Shown: in pieces, positions 16,871 to 26,000 of the stretch
How the letters are laid out: the number at the start of each line of letters is the position of its first letter
Numbering within the stretch: the stretch's first letter is position 1
NCBI GenBank assembly: GCA_021848345.1
Contig: JAJZUV010000006.1
Span: 41,480-105,479 of the forward strand
Reading direction: 5' to 3'
Length of the DNA stretch: 64,000 nucleotides
Source of the DNA: Pseudomonadota bacterium
Lineage (GTDB): Bacteria; Pseudomonadota; Gammaproteobacteria; Burkholderiales; Burkholderiaceae_C
Made by a program: the position numbers and the translations under genes
Notes under the pieces: model-generated
The model's input: the letters and a program-made list of their open reading frames with translations, nothing else
The model's database searches: none
What the model was told of the DNA's origin: nothing

Positions 16871-16891
16871 ATCATGCACAGAATGCATGAT
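16871..16891. promoter_or_regulatory. Inverted repeat ATCATGCA-N5-TGCATGAT over LysR start
   Basis: A perfect 8-5-8 dyad that contains both candidate start codons (ATG at 16874 and at 16883) of the LysR gene. Its centre is 26 bp from the centre of the CCAAAA dyad. Autoregulation by the LysR protein, or an mRNA hairpin that hides the start, are both plausible. Confidence 0.5.
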
Positions 16892-17929
16892 GAAAGATTC
16901 AGGCCAAGTGCCGGAAAGGATCGACAACGGCTGGCTCCGACTCGCCGTATCGACACCGGATTCCTGCGCGCGTTCGAGGCGGCCGCGCGCCTGGGCGGAT
17001 TCACCGCGGCCGCGCGCGAGTTGTCGCTGACCCAATCCGCGCTGAGCCGGCAGATCCAGTCCATCGAGCGCGAGGTCGGCGTCGCGCTGTTCGAGCGCGA
17101 CGGACCGCGCGTGCGCCTGTCTGCGGCCGGCGAGCGCCTGGCAGCGGCCCTGCGGCCGGCGCTGGCGGCGCTGGACGCCACCGTGGAGCAGTTGCGCCAG
17201 TCCTCGCAGCGCCCGCGCGTGCGCATCACCACCTTCGCCTCCTTCGCGAGCCTATGGCTGATGCCGCGCCTGCCCTTGTTCCAGGCCCAACACCCCGAGG
17301 TGGACATCGCCGTGGAAGCGTCAGACCAGATCGCCGACCTGGACGCCAGCGGGCAGGACGTGGCGCTGCGCCTGGCGCGACCCGCGCACGCGGCCGTGCG
17401 CGAGGATCTGGCGCAGGCCTTGTTCGAGGAGCGCATCGCGCCGGTGTGCAGCCCGCGCCTGCTGGCGGAGTTGCAGCGCCGCGGAACCACCTTGCGCACG
17501 CCGGCGGATCTCGCGCGCACCACGCTGATCGGCGAGGTCGGTCCGGGCGGCAGTCCTGTCGCGGCCTATGCGTACCTGGACGCGCTGTCCTGGCAGGCGT
17601 GGTTCCGGTCCGTCGGCCACCGCGACGTGCAGCCGCTGAGCTGGCTGCACCTGAACTTCACGCACCAGACGGTGCAGGCCGCGCAGGCCGGCATGGGCGT
17701 GGCGATGGGCCAGCTGGGCCTGATCCGCCCGCTGCTGGCCGACGGCAGCCTGGTCATGCCGCTGGGCGAGCCGCAGGCTTCGGGAGTCTTCTACTACATG
17801 GTCCTGCGCGAACGCTCGCGCGAGCGTCCCGAGGTGCGCGCGCTGGTGGACTGGCTGCGCACGCAACTGGTGCAGGAGCAGACGCCGGACGCTTCCACCC
17901 CGGCTCAGGGTCCGCAGAGGGCTCGCTAG
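16874..17929 (+). CDS. LysR family transcriptional regulator (GcvA-like)
   Basis: A 351-residue regulator. The helix-turn-helix is at about 40-85 (FTAAARELSLTQSALSRQIQSIE), followed by LFERDGPRVRLS and a periplasmic-binding-like effector domain from about 110. The order and the ITTFASFASLWLMPRL strand resemble the GcvA/AmpR subgroup. A longer N-terminus than usual precedes the HTH. The start at 16874 sits in an inverted repeat and has no good Shine-Dalgarno; a strong AGGAGG at 16816 is followed by an open in-frame stretch lacking a standard start codon. The C-terminal tail is Pro/Thr-rich. It is divergent from the DUF2917 gene, its probable target. Confidence 0.9.
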   Translation: MHRMHDERFRPSAGKDRQRLAPTRRIDTGFLRAFEAAARLGGFTAAARELSLTQSALSRQIQSIEREVGVALFERDGPRVRLSAAGERLAAALRPALAALDATVEQLRQSSQRPRVRITTFASFASLWLMPRLPLFQAQHPEVDIAVEASDQIADLDASGQDVALRLARPAHAAVREDLAQALFEERIAPVCSPRLLAELQRRGTTLRTPADLARTTLIGEVGPGGSPVAAYAYLDALSWQAWFRSVGHRDVQPLSWLHLNFTHQTVQAAQAGMGVAMGQLGLIRPLLADGSLVMPLGEPQASGVFYYMVLRERSRERPEVRALVDWLRTQLVQEQTPDASTPAQGPQRAR

Positions 17930-17936
17930 CAGGCTG

Positions 17937-18410
17937 CTAGCTTCCGCCCCGGGGAATCGGCTCGGGGGGCAGGTCCTCGGGGGGCGTGCGCGGGGTCTGG
18001 GGGTCGGGTCGGCGTTGCGCGTGACGCGGACCCTGGCCCGCATGGCGCGGCGCCTCCTGACTGTCTTCGCGTCGGTCTTCGCGCGGCCCTTCGCCCGGCG
18101 GCTTGTCGGAGGCCGGCGTCGCGCGGGGCTGCCCCGGCTCGCCCGGGGCGTCGTCGGCCAGCTTGGGGTCGCGCACCGGGAACGCGCCCTCGGGGGTGAC
18201 GGCCAGCGGGTCGCTGGCGGGGAAGGATTCCACCAGCGCATGGTCGAGCTGTTCCTCGATCTGCCGGTTGCGCCGCAGGGTTTCGCGCTCGTACTGCATG
18301 CGCTGTTCGCGTGCCTGCGGGTCGGGGGCCGGGCGCGAGGGACGCTTCGCGCTGGTCGCGGCGTCGTCTTCGCGCAGCGGGCGCGAGGGATCGGAGTGGG
18401 AGGTGTTCAT
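17937..18410 (-). CDS. Hypothetical hydrophilic protein with ESFPASDP motif
   Basis: A 157-residue, highly charged, probably disordered protein. Near residue 55 it has LDHALVESFPASDPLAV, a motif I recognise from many short proteobacterial proteins of unknown function, where it follows a helix of (E/D)LDxxLxE type. The rest is rich in Pro, Arg, Asp and Glu. The ATG at 18410 gives the conserved size; a longer frame to 18539 is not supported. No function can be given. It converges with the LysR gene, with only 7 bp between the two stop codons. Confidence 0.6.
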   Translation of the reverse strand: MNTSHSDPSRPLREDDAATSAKRPSRPAPDPQAREQRMQYERETLRRNRQIEEQLDHALVESFPASDPLAVTPEGAFPVRDPKLADDAPGEPGQPRATPASDKPPGEGPREDRREDSQEAPRHAGQGPRHAQRRPDPQTPRTPPEDLPPEPIPRGGS

Positions 18411-18717
18411 CGTGGCGGTAGGTTGAGGGTTCGGGACGAGATGCCGGCGCGGGGACGGGCGACTGCCTGGGGCCGTCGCGAGTTCCACGGCCACCAGGGG
18501 CCGCGACGCCGGACAGGGTTGGGGTCCATGGTTGCGCATTCGCGCCGGCCTTGCAGGCGCGGGGCATGCGCCCGCGCGCGCCTATGGGCCTATGGCTGGC
18601 GGGGTTGACGTCTGTCACTTTCCGTAGCTTCAGGCGCGCGACGCGGCTGCTACGCTGCCCTCGGGCCCTCAGGCGTGGCCTGGACGAGCGGGCCTCTCAC
18701 ACATCCAGGAGACGACC
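18411..18717. other. 307-bp intergenic region between two divergent genes
   Basis: It must hold promoters for the ESFPASDP protein (minus) and the amidotransferase (plus). A TTGACG hexamer at 18605-18610 and a TACGCT hexamer near 18651 are present but not spaced as one sigma-70 promoter. AGGAG precedes the amidotransferase ATG. I see no RNA gene or repeat. Confidence 0.4.
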
Positions 18718-19548
18718 ATGTGCGAATTGTTCGCGGTCAGCAGCGCGCGCGCGGCGCGCGTGCGCCTGCGCTTTGCCGAGTTCGCCACGCACGGCGCGCC
18801 GCTCGAGCCCGACGGGGTGGCCGGCAATCCCGACGGTTGGGGCGCGGCCTATTTCGACGGCGTGGACGCCCACGTGCTGCGCGAACCGGTACCGGCGGTG
18901 CGCAGCGCCTTCGCGCGGGTGCTGGAGGACCACGACTTCCACAGTCCGCTGGTACTGGCGCACGTGCGCCGGGCTTCGCGGGGGCCGGTGGCCCTGGCCA
19001 ACACCCAGCCCTTCGTGCGCGAGCTCGGCGGCCGCGTGCATGTGTTCGCGCACAACGGCGACCTGCCGCAGGTGCAGGAACGCTGGCCGCTGCCGGTGGT
19101 GGCCGGCCGCATGCTCGCGCAGCCTGTCGGCCAGACCGATTCGGAGCATGCCTTCTGTCATCTGCTGCGCCGGCTCGAGGCGCTGTGGCTCGACGCCGAT
19201 GGCGTGCCGGACGCCGCGTCTCGTCTCGAGGTGGTTCGGGAATTCGCCGAGCGCATGCGTTCGCTGGGGCCGGCGAACTTTCTCTACACCGATGGCGACT
19301 GCCTGTTCGCGCATGCCGACCGCCGGCATCAGGCCGACGGCAGCGTGCGCGAACCGGGGCTGCACCTGTGGTTGCGCCGCGCGGCCGCCGTGCACGAGCA
19401 CGAAGCGCATGGGCTGCAGGTGCATGCCAGCCACGCCGCTGCGCATCCGATGGCGATGCTGGCCAGCGTCCCGCTGGGTCGGGGCGACTGGCAGATGCTG
19501 CCGCGGGGTACCGTGGTCGGATTGCGACAGGGCGAGCGTTTCGCTTGA
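18718..19548 (+). CDS. Class II glutamine amidotransferase (YafJ-like)
   Basis: A 276-residue Ntn-hydrolase. Met1 is followed by Cys2 (MCELFAVSS), which becomes the N-terminal nucleophile once Met is removed. The NPDGWGAAYF segment, HVRRAS and FAHNGDL (near 102) match the glutaminase domain of PurF/GlmS-type enzymes. There is no synthetase domain, as in E. coli YafJ, so the acceptor of ammonia is unknown. AGGAGACG lies just before the ATG. Confidence 0.88.
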   Translation: MCELFAVSSARAARVRLRFAEFATHGAPLEPDGVAGNPDGWGAAYFDGVDAHVLREPVPAVRSAFARVLEDHDFHSPLVLAHVRRASRGPVALANTQPFVRELGGRVHVFAHNGDLPQVQERWPLPVVAGRMLAQPVGQTDSEHAFCHLLRRLEALWLDADGVPDAASRLEVVREFAERMRSLGPANFLYTDGDCLFAHADRRHQADGSVREPGLHLWLRRAAAVHEHEAHGLQVHASHAAAHPMAMLASVPLGRGDWQMLPRGTVVGLRQGERFA

Positions 19549-19727
19549 TCCAGATCTCCCGGGGCCGGGCCGGCCCCTGTTCGCGGGGTGATATTTCTGA
19601 GAAACACGTTAAGATTTATCACACAACGCCTTGGATTCACAGACTATTTGCTTCGTGGGCTGCGGTAGGGGGCAGTCACTGCCCGGGCCGGCGGCCGCCT
19701 GCTGCAGGTTCTCGACTCCGCCCCGCC

Positions 19728-20786
19728 ATGCCCGCTACCGCCCTGAGCACCCAGCACACCGTCGAGCAAGCCAAGGTCCTGGCCTTTCGCGCCGTCGACT
19801 TCCTGCTCGAACACGAAGTCGCGCCGATTCCCCTGAGCTACGGGGTCGCCTACGAATACCTCAGCGGCGGCAGTCCGGAGCTGTGCCGCACCCTGGACGA
19901 GTATCTGCACAGCGGGCGCAAGATCGACGCCTTCGTGTTGCGCGACCTGCACGAGCGCCATCTGGCGGTCGACCGCTCGACCCCGCTGCGCAGCGTGGGC
20001 AACGATTTGCAGCAGTTGCTGGGTGAATTGACCCAGAACATCGAGGAAGCGGGGCGGGGCGCCGAGGAGTTCGGCCAGGCCCTCGACACCACCCTGGGCA
20101 GTCTGGGCGACAACGCCGACGCGCAAAGCCTGCGCATCATCGCCAGCGGCCTGGTGGTGGCCACCCAGCGCGCCCGCCAGCGCAACGAGCACCTGCAGCA
20201 GCGCCTGCAGGTCACGCTGGCCGAGAGCGAGAAGCTCAAGCTGGAACTGGAGCGCCATCGGCGCGAGGCCCTGATCGATCCGCTCACGGGCCTGTGGAAC
20301 CGGCGTGCCATGGACAACGAGCTCGACGAGCTGATGGCGGTGGAGCCCGATGCGCCCTTGAGCCTGCTGATGCTGGACATCGACCACTTCAAGCGCATCA
20401 ACGACACCCACGGCCACGCCCTCGGCGATGCCGTGTTGCGTCACGTCGCCGAGGCGATCCGCAAGTGCCTGCGCAGCGACGACCATGCAGTGCGCTACGG
20501 GGGGGAGGAGTTCCTCGTGCTGTTGCCGCGCACCTCGCTGCTGGAGGCCGCGCAGGTGGCGGAGAACATCCGCACGCGCGTGGCCGCGCTGCGGCTGCGC
20601 CGGCGCAGCGACAACCTGGTGCTCGAGCCCTTCACCGTGTCGCTGGGCGTGGCCAGCCGCAAGCCCGGGGACACGCGCGACACCTTGCTGCGCCGCACCG
20701 ACCGGGCGCTGTACCGCTCGAAGGACGCGGGGCGCAACCGCGTGAGCCTCGACGGCGACCACGGACACGCTCCCGGGCACGCCTGA
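19728..20786 (+). CDS. Diguanylate cyclase (GGDEF family)
   Basis: A 352-residue protein. An N-terminal helical region of about 170 residues without a known sensor fold (AFRAVDFLLEHEVAPIPLSYGVAYEYLSG) and a coiled coil near 150-185 precede a GGDEF domain with active-site motif GGEEF. The RSDD inhibition-site motif is five residues upstream, so product inhibition by c-di-GMP is likely. DIDHFKRINDTHGH and the Lys/Arg substrate residues are intact, so synthesis of c-di-GMP from GTP is expected. The upstream 180 bp are AT-rich by local standards, with a TTTCT-G-AGAAA dyad at 19594-19604. Confidence 0.9.
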   Translation: MPATALSTQHTVEQAKVLAFRAVDFLLEHEVAPIPLSYGVAYEYLSGGSPELCRTLDEYLHSGRKIDAFVLRDLHERHLAVDRSTPLRSVGNDLQQLLGELTQNIEEAGRGAEEFGQALDTTLGSLGDNADAQSLRIIASGLVVATQRARQRNEHLQQRLQVTLAESEKLKLELERHRREALIDPLTGLWNRRAMDNELDELMAVEPDAPLSLLMLDIDHFKRINDTHGHALGDAVLRHVAEAIRKCLRSDDHAVRYGGEEFLVLLPRTSLLEAAQVAENIRTRVAALRLRRRSDNLVLEPFTVSLGVASRKPGDTRDTLLRRTDRALYRSKDAGRNRVSLDGDHGHAPGHA

Positions 20787-20838
20787 GGCGGCCCGCCCCC
20801 CGCTCGGCCCGCGCTGCCGCGCGGCTCGGCGCAGGGTC

Positions 20839-22446
20839 TCAATGCGCTCCCGCGGCCTCGCTGCCGCCGGCGCCCGCGGTTCCGGGCCGGACCAGCCAGA
20901 CCAGCACGATCATCGCCACGAACAGCCAGGCGCTGAGCCGGAACATCTCGTCCACCGAGATGGTCGAGGCCTGCACGTCGATCAGGCGGTTGATGACTCC
21001 CAGCGCCTGCTGGTGGCTCAGTCCGCCCGCCTCCAGCATGTGCATCACGCCCTCCGATCGCGGGCCTTGCGTGTAGATGTGCTGCGCCAGTTGCTCGTGG
21101 TGCAGGCTGGAGCGGTTGTCCCACAGCGTGGTGTAGATCGAGGCCCCGAAGGAGCCCGCGGTGATGCGCGCGAAATTCGACAACCCGGCGGCCGAGGCCA
21201 CGCGCTGGTGCGGCAGGCCGCCCAGGATGATGCCCAGCAGCGGGATGAAGAACGTGGCGGTGGCCACGCCCTGGATCACCGTGGGCAGCGAATAGTCCCA
21301 ATAGGTGTCCCCGGCGGTGAAGCGCGAGCGCATCCAGAACACCAGCGCGAACACCAGGAAGGAGAATGAAGTCACCCAGCGGGTGTCCACGCGGCTGGCG
21401 TAGCGGCCCACGAAGGGCATGAACAGCAGCGCGAACAGCCCCACCCAGGCCAGCACGCCGCCGGCCGCGGTGGCCGTGTAGCCGATGTACTCCTGCAGCC
21501 ACAGCGGCAGCAGCACGAGGGAGCCGAAGTACATGCCGTAGGCCAGCGAGAGCATGATCGTGCCCAGGGTGAAATTCGGCAGCGCGAACAGCCGGAGATC
21601 GACCACGGGGTGGCGGTCGGTGAGCTCCCAGATCATGAACAGCACGAAGCCCACCACCGCGGCCACGGCCAGCATGATGATGGTGGTGGAGCCGAACCAG
21701 TCGAGTTCCTCGCCCTTGTCGAGCATCACCTGCAGGGAGCCGACCCAGATGACCAGCAGCACCAGGCCGGTCCAGTCGATGGGCAGCTTGTGGGTGGGGG
21801 TCTCGCGCGAGCCGTAGATGGTCAGCGTGATCAGGCTGCACACCAGGCCCACGGGCACGTTGATGTAGAAGATCCAGGGCCAGGAGATGTTGTCGGTGAT
21901 CCAGCCCCCGAGCAGCGGGCCGGCGATGGGCGCGACCAGCGTGGTCATCGACCACATGGCCAGCGCCATGCCGGCGCGTTCGCGCCGGTAGCTCGACAGA
22001 AGCAGGGTCTGCGACAGCGGGATCATCGGCCCGGCGGACGCGCCTTGCAGCACGCGGAACACGATCAGCACCGGCAGGCTCGGCGCCTGTCCGCACAGGA
22101 AGGAGAACAGCGTGAACAGCGCGATGCTCGCCAGGAAGGTGCGCACGGCGCCGAAGCGCTGGGTCAGAAAGCCGGTCAGCGGAACCGCGATGGCATTGGC
22201 GACGCCGAAGGAGGTGATCACCCAGGTGCCCTGGGACGAGCTCACGCCCATGTCGCCGGCGATGGACGGGATGGACACGTTGGCGATCGACGTGTCCAGC
22301 ACGTTCATGAAGGTCGCCAGGCTGAGCGCGATGGTGCCGATCACCAGCGTGCCCCCGGTCAGGGGCCTCAGGTGCGCGGGCGCCGCGGGAATGGGCGCCG
22401 GTTCCGGCGCAGGCGCGGCCGCGTCGGCCGGGGTATCGGGGTTCAT
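20839..22446 (-). CDS. emrB: DHA2-family MFS multidrug efflux protein, EmrB-like
   Basis: A 535-residue inner-membrane exporter with about 14 hydrophobic segments. It has LDTSIANVSIPSIAGDMGVS and GPLLGGWITDNISWPWIFYINVPVG, both hallmarks of EmrB/QacA-type drug:H+ antiporters. In E. coli EmrB pairs with the adaptor EmrA and TolC, but no emrA is present here; some DHA2 proteins act alone. It is divergent from a marR gene with a TATCA/TGATA dyad between them, so repression by MarR, relieved by drugs, is the likely control. Confidence 0.88.
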   Translation of the reverse strand: MNPDTPADAAAPAPEPAPIPAAPAHLRPLTGGTLVIGTIALSLATFMNVLDTSIANVSIPSIAGDMGVSSSQGTWVITSFGVANAIAVPLTGFLTQRFGAVRTFLASIALFTLFSFLCGQAPSLPVLIVFRVLQGASAGPMIPLSQTLLLSSYRRERAGMALAMWSMTTLVAPIAGPLLGGWITDNISWPWIFYINVPVGLVCSLITLTIYGSRETPTHKLPIDWTGLVLLVIWVGSLQVMLDKGEELDWFGSTTIIMLAVAAVVGFVLFMIWELTDRHPVVDLRLFALPNFTLGTIMLSLAYGMYFGSLVLLPLWLQEYIGYTATAAGGVLAWVGLFALLFMPFVGRYASRVDTRWVTSFSFLVFALVFWMRSRFTAGDTYWDYSLPTVIQGVATATFFIPLLGIILGGLPHQRVASAAGLSNFARITAGSFGASIYTTLWDNRSSLHHEQLAQHIYTQGPRSEGVMHMLEAGGLSHQQALGVINRLIDVQASTISVDEMFRLSAWLFVAMIVLVWLVRPGTAGAGGSEAAGAH

Positions 22447-22465
22447 CGGGATATCGTCGGTTTCT

Positions 22466-22477
22466 TATCAAATGATA
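22466..22477. promoter_or_regulatory. TATCA-N2-TGATA dyad, candidate MarR operator
   Basis: A 5-2-5 inverted repeat in the 101-bp gap between emrB and marR. The minus strand reads TATCATTTGATA, so the site could overlap the -10 region of emrB. Its location fits MarR autorepression and exporter repression. Confidence 0.5.
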
Positions 22478-22547
22478 TCTTCTCGGCTGATTTCATGCCG
22501 TGGGCGCTCCGCGCGCCGCCCTGCCCGTTCCGCCACCGACGTTCCCC

Positions 22548-23075
22548 ATGGACCGCCTGCGCAATTTCGGATTCCTGCTGGCCGAGCTCAGCCGACGCTA
22601 CGTGCAGTTGTTCGAGCAACTGGCGCAGGGCACCGGGCTGAAGCTGACCACCTGCAGGGCACTGGCCTACCTGGAGCGCCATGAGGGCATCTGCCAGTCA
22701 CGCCTGGCGGAACTGGCGGCGATCGAGCCCATGGCCCTGGTGCGGCTGCTCGATCGCCTGCAGGCGGAGGGCCTGGTGCAACGCGTGGCGGATCCCCAGG
22801 ACCGGCGCGTGCACCGCCTGGTGTTGTGCGAGGCGGCGCGCCCGGTGCTGCAACGCATCCGCGAGATCTCCAGCCGTGCGCGCGAGCAGGTCTTCGCCGG
22901 CATCGAGCCCGCCGATCGCGAGGAATTCCTGCGCGTGCTGGAGCGATTGAACGACAACCTGGGTGCCGTGCAGGCTCCCGCGGTCCCGCTCAGGCCTGAA
23001 GACGCGCCTTCGCAGCCTGCTCGGCGGCGTCCGGGGCATCGTCCTGCTCGCTCGCCGCGCCGATACTCCAGCTGA
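22548..23075 (+). CDS. MarR family transcriptional regulator
   Basis: A 175-residue winged-helix regulator. HTH region: ICQSRLAELAAIEPMALVRLLDRLQAEGLV (about 40-72), then the wing with DPQDRRVHRLVL, typical of MarR. The ATG at 22548 gives the normal MarR N-terminus; 22500 would add 16 non-conserved residues. The last ~28 codons run into the antisense of the giant EAL gene and are Arg/Pro-rich, not MarR-like. It probably senses the compounds exported by the divergent EmrB-like pump. Confidence 0.88.
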   Translation: MDRLRNFGFLLAELSRRYVQLFEQLAQGTGLKLTTCRALAYLERHEGICQSRLAELAAIEPMALVRLLDRLQAEGLVQRVADPQDRRVHRLVLCEAARPVLQRIREISSRAREQVFAGIEPADREEFLRVLERLNDNLGAVQAPAVPLRPEDAPSQPARRRPGHRPARSPRRYSS

Positions 23076-26000
23076 GCTGGTGCAGGGCGCGCACCAGCCG
23101 GTCCGAGGTGCGATCCAGCGCGCCGGCGGCCAGTTCGGACATCGCCCGGTCCGGGCGACGCGACTCCTCGGCTTTGCGCAACAGTTCGCCGGCCTGCCGG
23201 TGGAATTCGGTGTGCAGCTGCTGCGCGCGCAGGAACACCGGGCGCGTGGACGGCCAGATGGTGTCGGCGTGGCGCCGCATCCAGCGCCCCAGCAGGCAGG
23301 CGTCGTCCCGGCACACCACGCGCCACTGCAGCGGGGTGCCCTGGCCGTCGAGGCTGCGCATCAGGGCGTCGCGGTACTGCTGATGGGACACGATGATGCG
23401 CTGCCAGTCCAGCGGAGCGATGTCGCGGCTGTAGAGCAGGGCCTGGCGTCCCAGCGCGGTGTCGGGACTTCCGGCGTCGAGCTCCCAGTGCCACTTGCGC
23501 ACCCAGTCGGCGAAATGCTCGGCCGGCATGGGCCGCGCCAGGGCGTAGCCCTGGCCGCGCTCCACGCCCAGCGCCAGGGCCATTTCCACCAGGTCGGGGG
23601 TCTCCAGGCCTTCCATGGTCACCTGCATGTTCAGCCCCTGCGCCATGCGCACCAGCGCGCCGACGAAGGCGATGGTCTTCACCGGCTCGCCCTGGGCCTG
23701 CTGCACGATGTGCTGATCGATCTTCACGGTATGGAAGGGCAGGCTGCGCATGCGACGCAGGCTGCTGTAGCCGGAACCCAGGTCGTCCATGATCAGGCGC
23801 ACGCCCAGGCGCGACAGGCTGGCGATGGCCTGGTCGCGGCGTTCGCTGTCGAACTGGTCCTCGTGGCTTTCCAGCAGCTCCAGGTGCAGGCGCGTCGCGT
23901 CGACGCGGCTGTGCTCCAGCGCCTGCGCGATCCATTGCGGGCACTCGGGGTCCATCAGCACGCTGGGCGGCAGGTTGAGACTGGCTCCCACCTGCAGGCC
24001 CTGCGCATCCCAGGTGCGCAGCCAGTGCAGGGCCAGCTCGAGGCCCTTGCGGAACAGGATGCGCAGCTCGTGGTTGCCGAAGGCCTCCAGGAATCCGCCC
24101 GGCATGAGCACGTTGTCGCCGTCCTGCAGCCGTGCCAGGACCTCCACTTCGTCGGGCTGACCGGTGACCAGGTTGACCAGCGGCTGCACGTGCAGGCGCA
24201 GCCCGCCGCCGTACAGCAGGTCGTGCAGGCGGCTGCGGCGCGTGGCCGCGATGGGCTGCTGGGCCGGGCCGCCGAGCGCTCGCTGGAAGGCCGGGCCCAG
24301 GTGGTGCTGCGCCGAGTCCAGCCACATGCGCATCGCGGGAGCCTCGAACTGGCCGGGGTGGCGCCCCAGCAGGGTGATCACCTGGTGCACGTGCCCGTGG
24401 CGGTCCAGCAGCGGGATCGCGGCCACGCTGCGCACGCCGAACTGGCGCGCGATGGGGGCGAAGGCCTCCACCGCGAGCTCGTTGGGGTCGGTGGCGATGG
24501 TGCCGCTGGTCCATGCGCGCTGCGTGGCGCCGGCGCCGTCCAGCGCGCCGCGCCGGAAGTCCAGGTCCAGCCCGGCGTCGCGCAGGGCCTGCAGGTAGCC
24601 CTGCGCTTCGCCGGAGCCGAATTCCAGCACATAGCGGTTGTCGGCATCGGGGCGTCCGCAGGCCACGCCGCAGATGCCCGCGAGCTCTCCGAGGTGGGCG
24701 ACCACGTGGCGCGCCAGCTGGCCCGACTGCTCCCACGCGTCCAGCTGGTTCTCCATGGCCGCCAGATGCGCCTGTCGCTGGTGCTGCACCTCCACCGCGC
24801 CGCGCTGCATGGCATGCAGGTCCAGCGCCAGGCGTTGCTGCAGCAGGGTCTGCAGGCGCACGCGGGCGTCCAGGCGCAGCGGCAGGCGCTGCGAGACGCG
24901 TTGCAGCGCGGCGCCGTACTGGCTCAGCGCGGCCATGGCCGCGGCGCTGTCCACCCCGATCATCGCGTGCACCCGGCCCAGGCGCAGTGCTGCTAGCTCC
25001 TGTTCCTCACGCAGCAGGTCCGGACGCAGCAGGCCGCGCAGGTGGCGCGTCTGGTGCGCCTTCAGCCCGAGCACCTCCTGCTCGGTGAGCATGGCGACGA
25101 TGCGCGCGTTGGCGCTGTCGGGTCCCATCTGGCGCCAGAACGCCTCCAGGAATTCATCGTCCACCTGCGCCAGTTCCGACTGCACTTTCTCGAGCAGCTC
25201 GGCGGCGGCCTCGCCGTAGGGTTCCAGCTCGACTTCCTGCGCGTCGTCCACCTGCTCGCCGCTGAGCAGCCACCAGCGCTCGCGCCGTGCCTTGGCGGCC
25301 TTGGCGGCGTACAGCGCGCCGTCGGCCTGGCGCAGCAGCGAATCGGGCTCGTCGCCATGCTCGGGGTACAGGGCCAGGCCCATGCTCATGCCGACCTCGG
25401 CCTGCACTCCCGGCGAGAGCTCGAAAGGCTCCTCGACGGCACGGTGCAGGCGCCCCAGCACCGTGGAAAGCACCTGGCGCGGATGCGCGGCGTCGAGTTC
25501 GTCGAGCACCAGCACGAACTCGTCGCCGCCCAGGCGCGCCAGCAGGTCGGACTCGCGCAGCTGCGCCTGCAGGCGCGTGGCCAGCTGCTGCAGCAGGCGG
25601 TCGCCGGCGGCGTGCCCGTAGGTGTCGTTGACCGGCTTGAAGTCGTCCAGGTCCAGCACGCCGATGGCCAGCTGGTGCCCGCCGCGGCGGGCGCGCGCCA
25701 TCGCATGCGGCAGGTGCTGCTCGAGCGCCAGGCGGTTGGCCAGGCCGGTGAGCGCGTCGTGACGCGCCAGATGCGCCTGTTCGGATTCCCGCGCCTGCAG
25801 CAGTTGCTTCAGGTCGATCTCGGTCAGCGCCTGGCTGATCAGCTCCGCGGTTCGCAGCAGCGTGTCCTGCACGATGGCGTCGAGATCGGTGCTGTCGTTG
25901 GCCACCAGCACCAGCATCGCCCACAGGCGCCCCGAGCGTCGCAGCGGCAGGGTCACCGCCTCCTGCACGCAATCGGCCAGGGCATAGGCCTGCCAGGGCT

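Noticed and set aside
19561..19577. GGGGCC/GGCCCC hairpin after the amidotransferase as a terminator
   Set aside because: No T-run follows and the stem is made only of G and C repeats, likely by chance.
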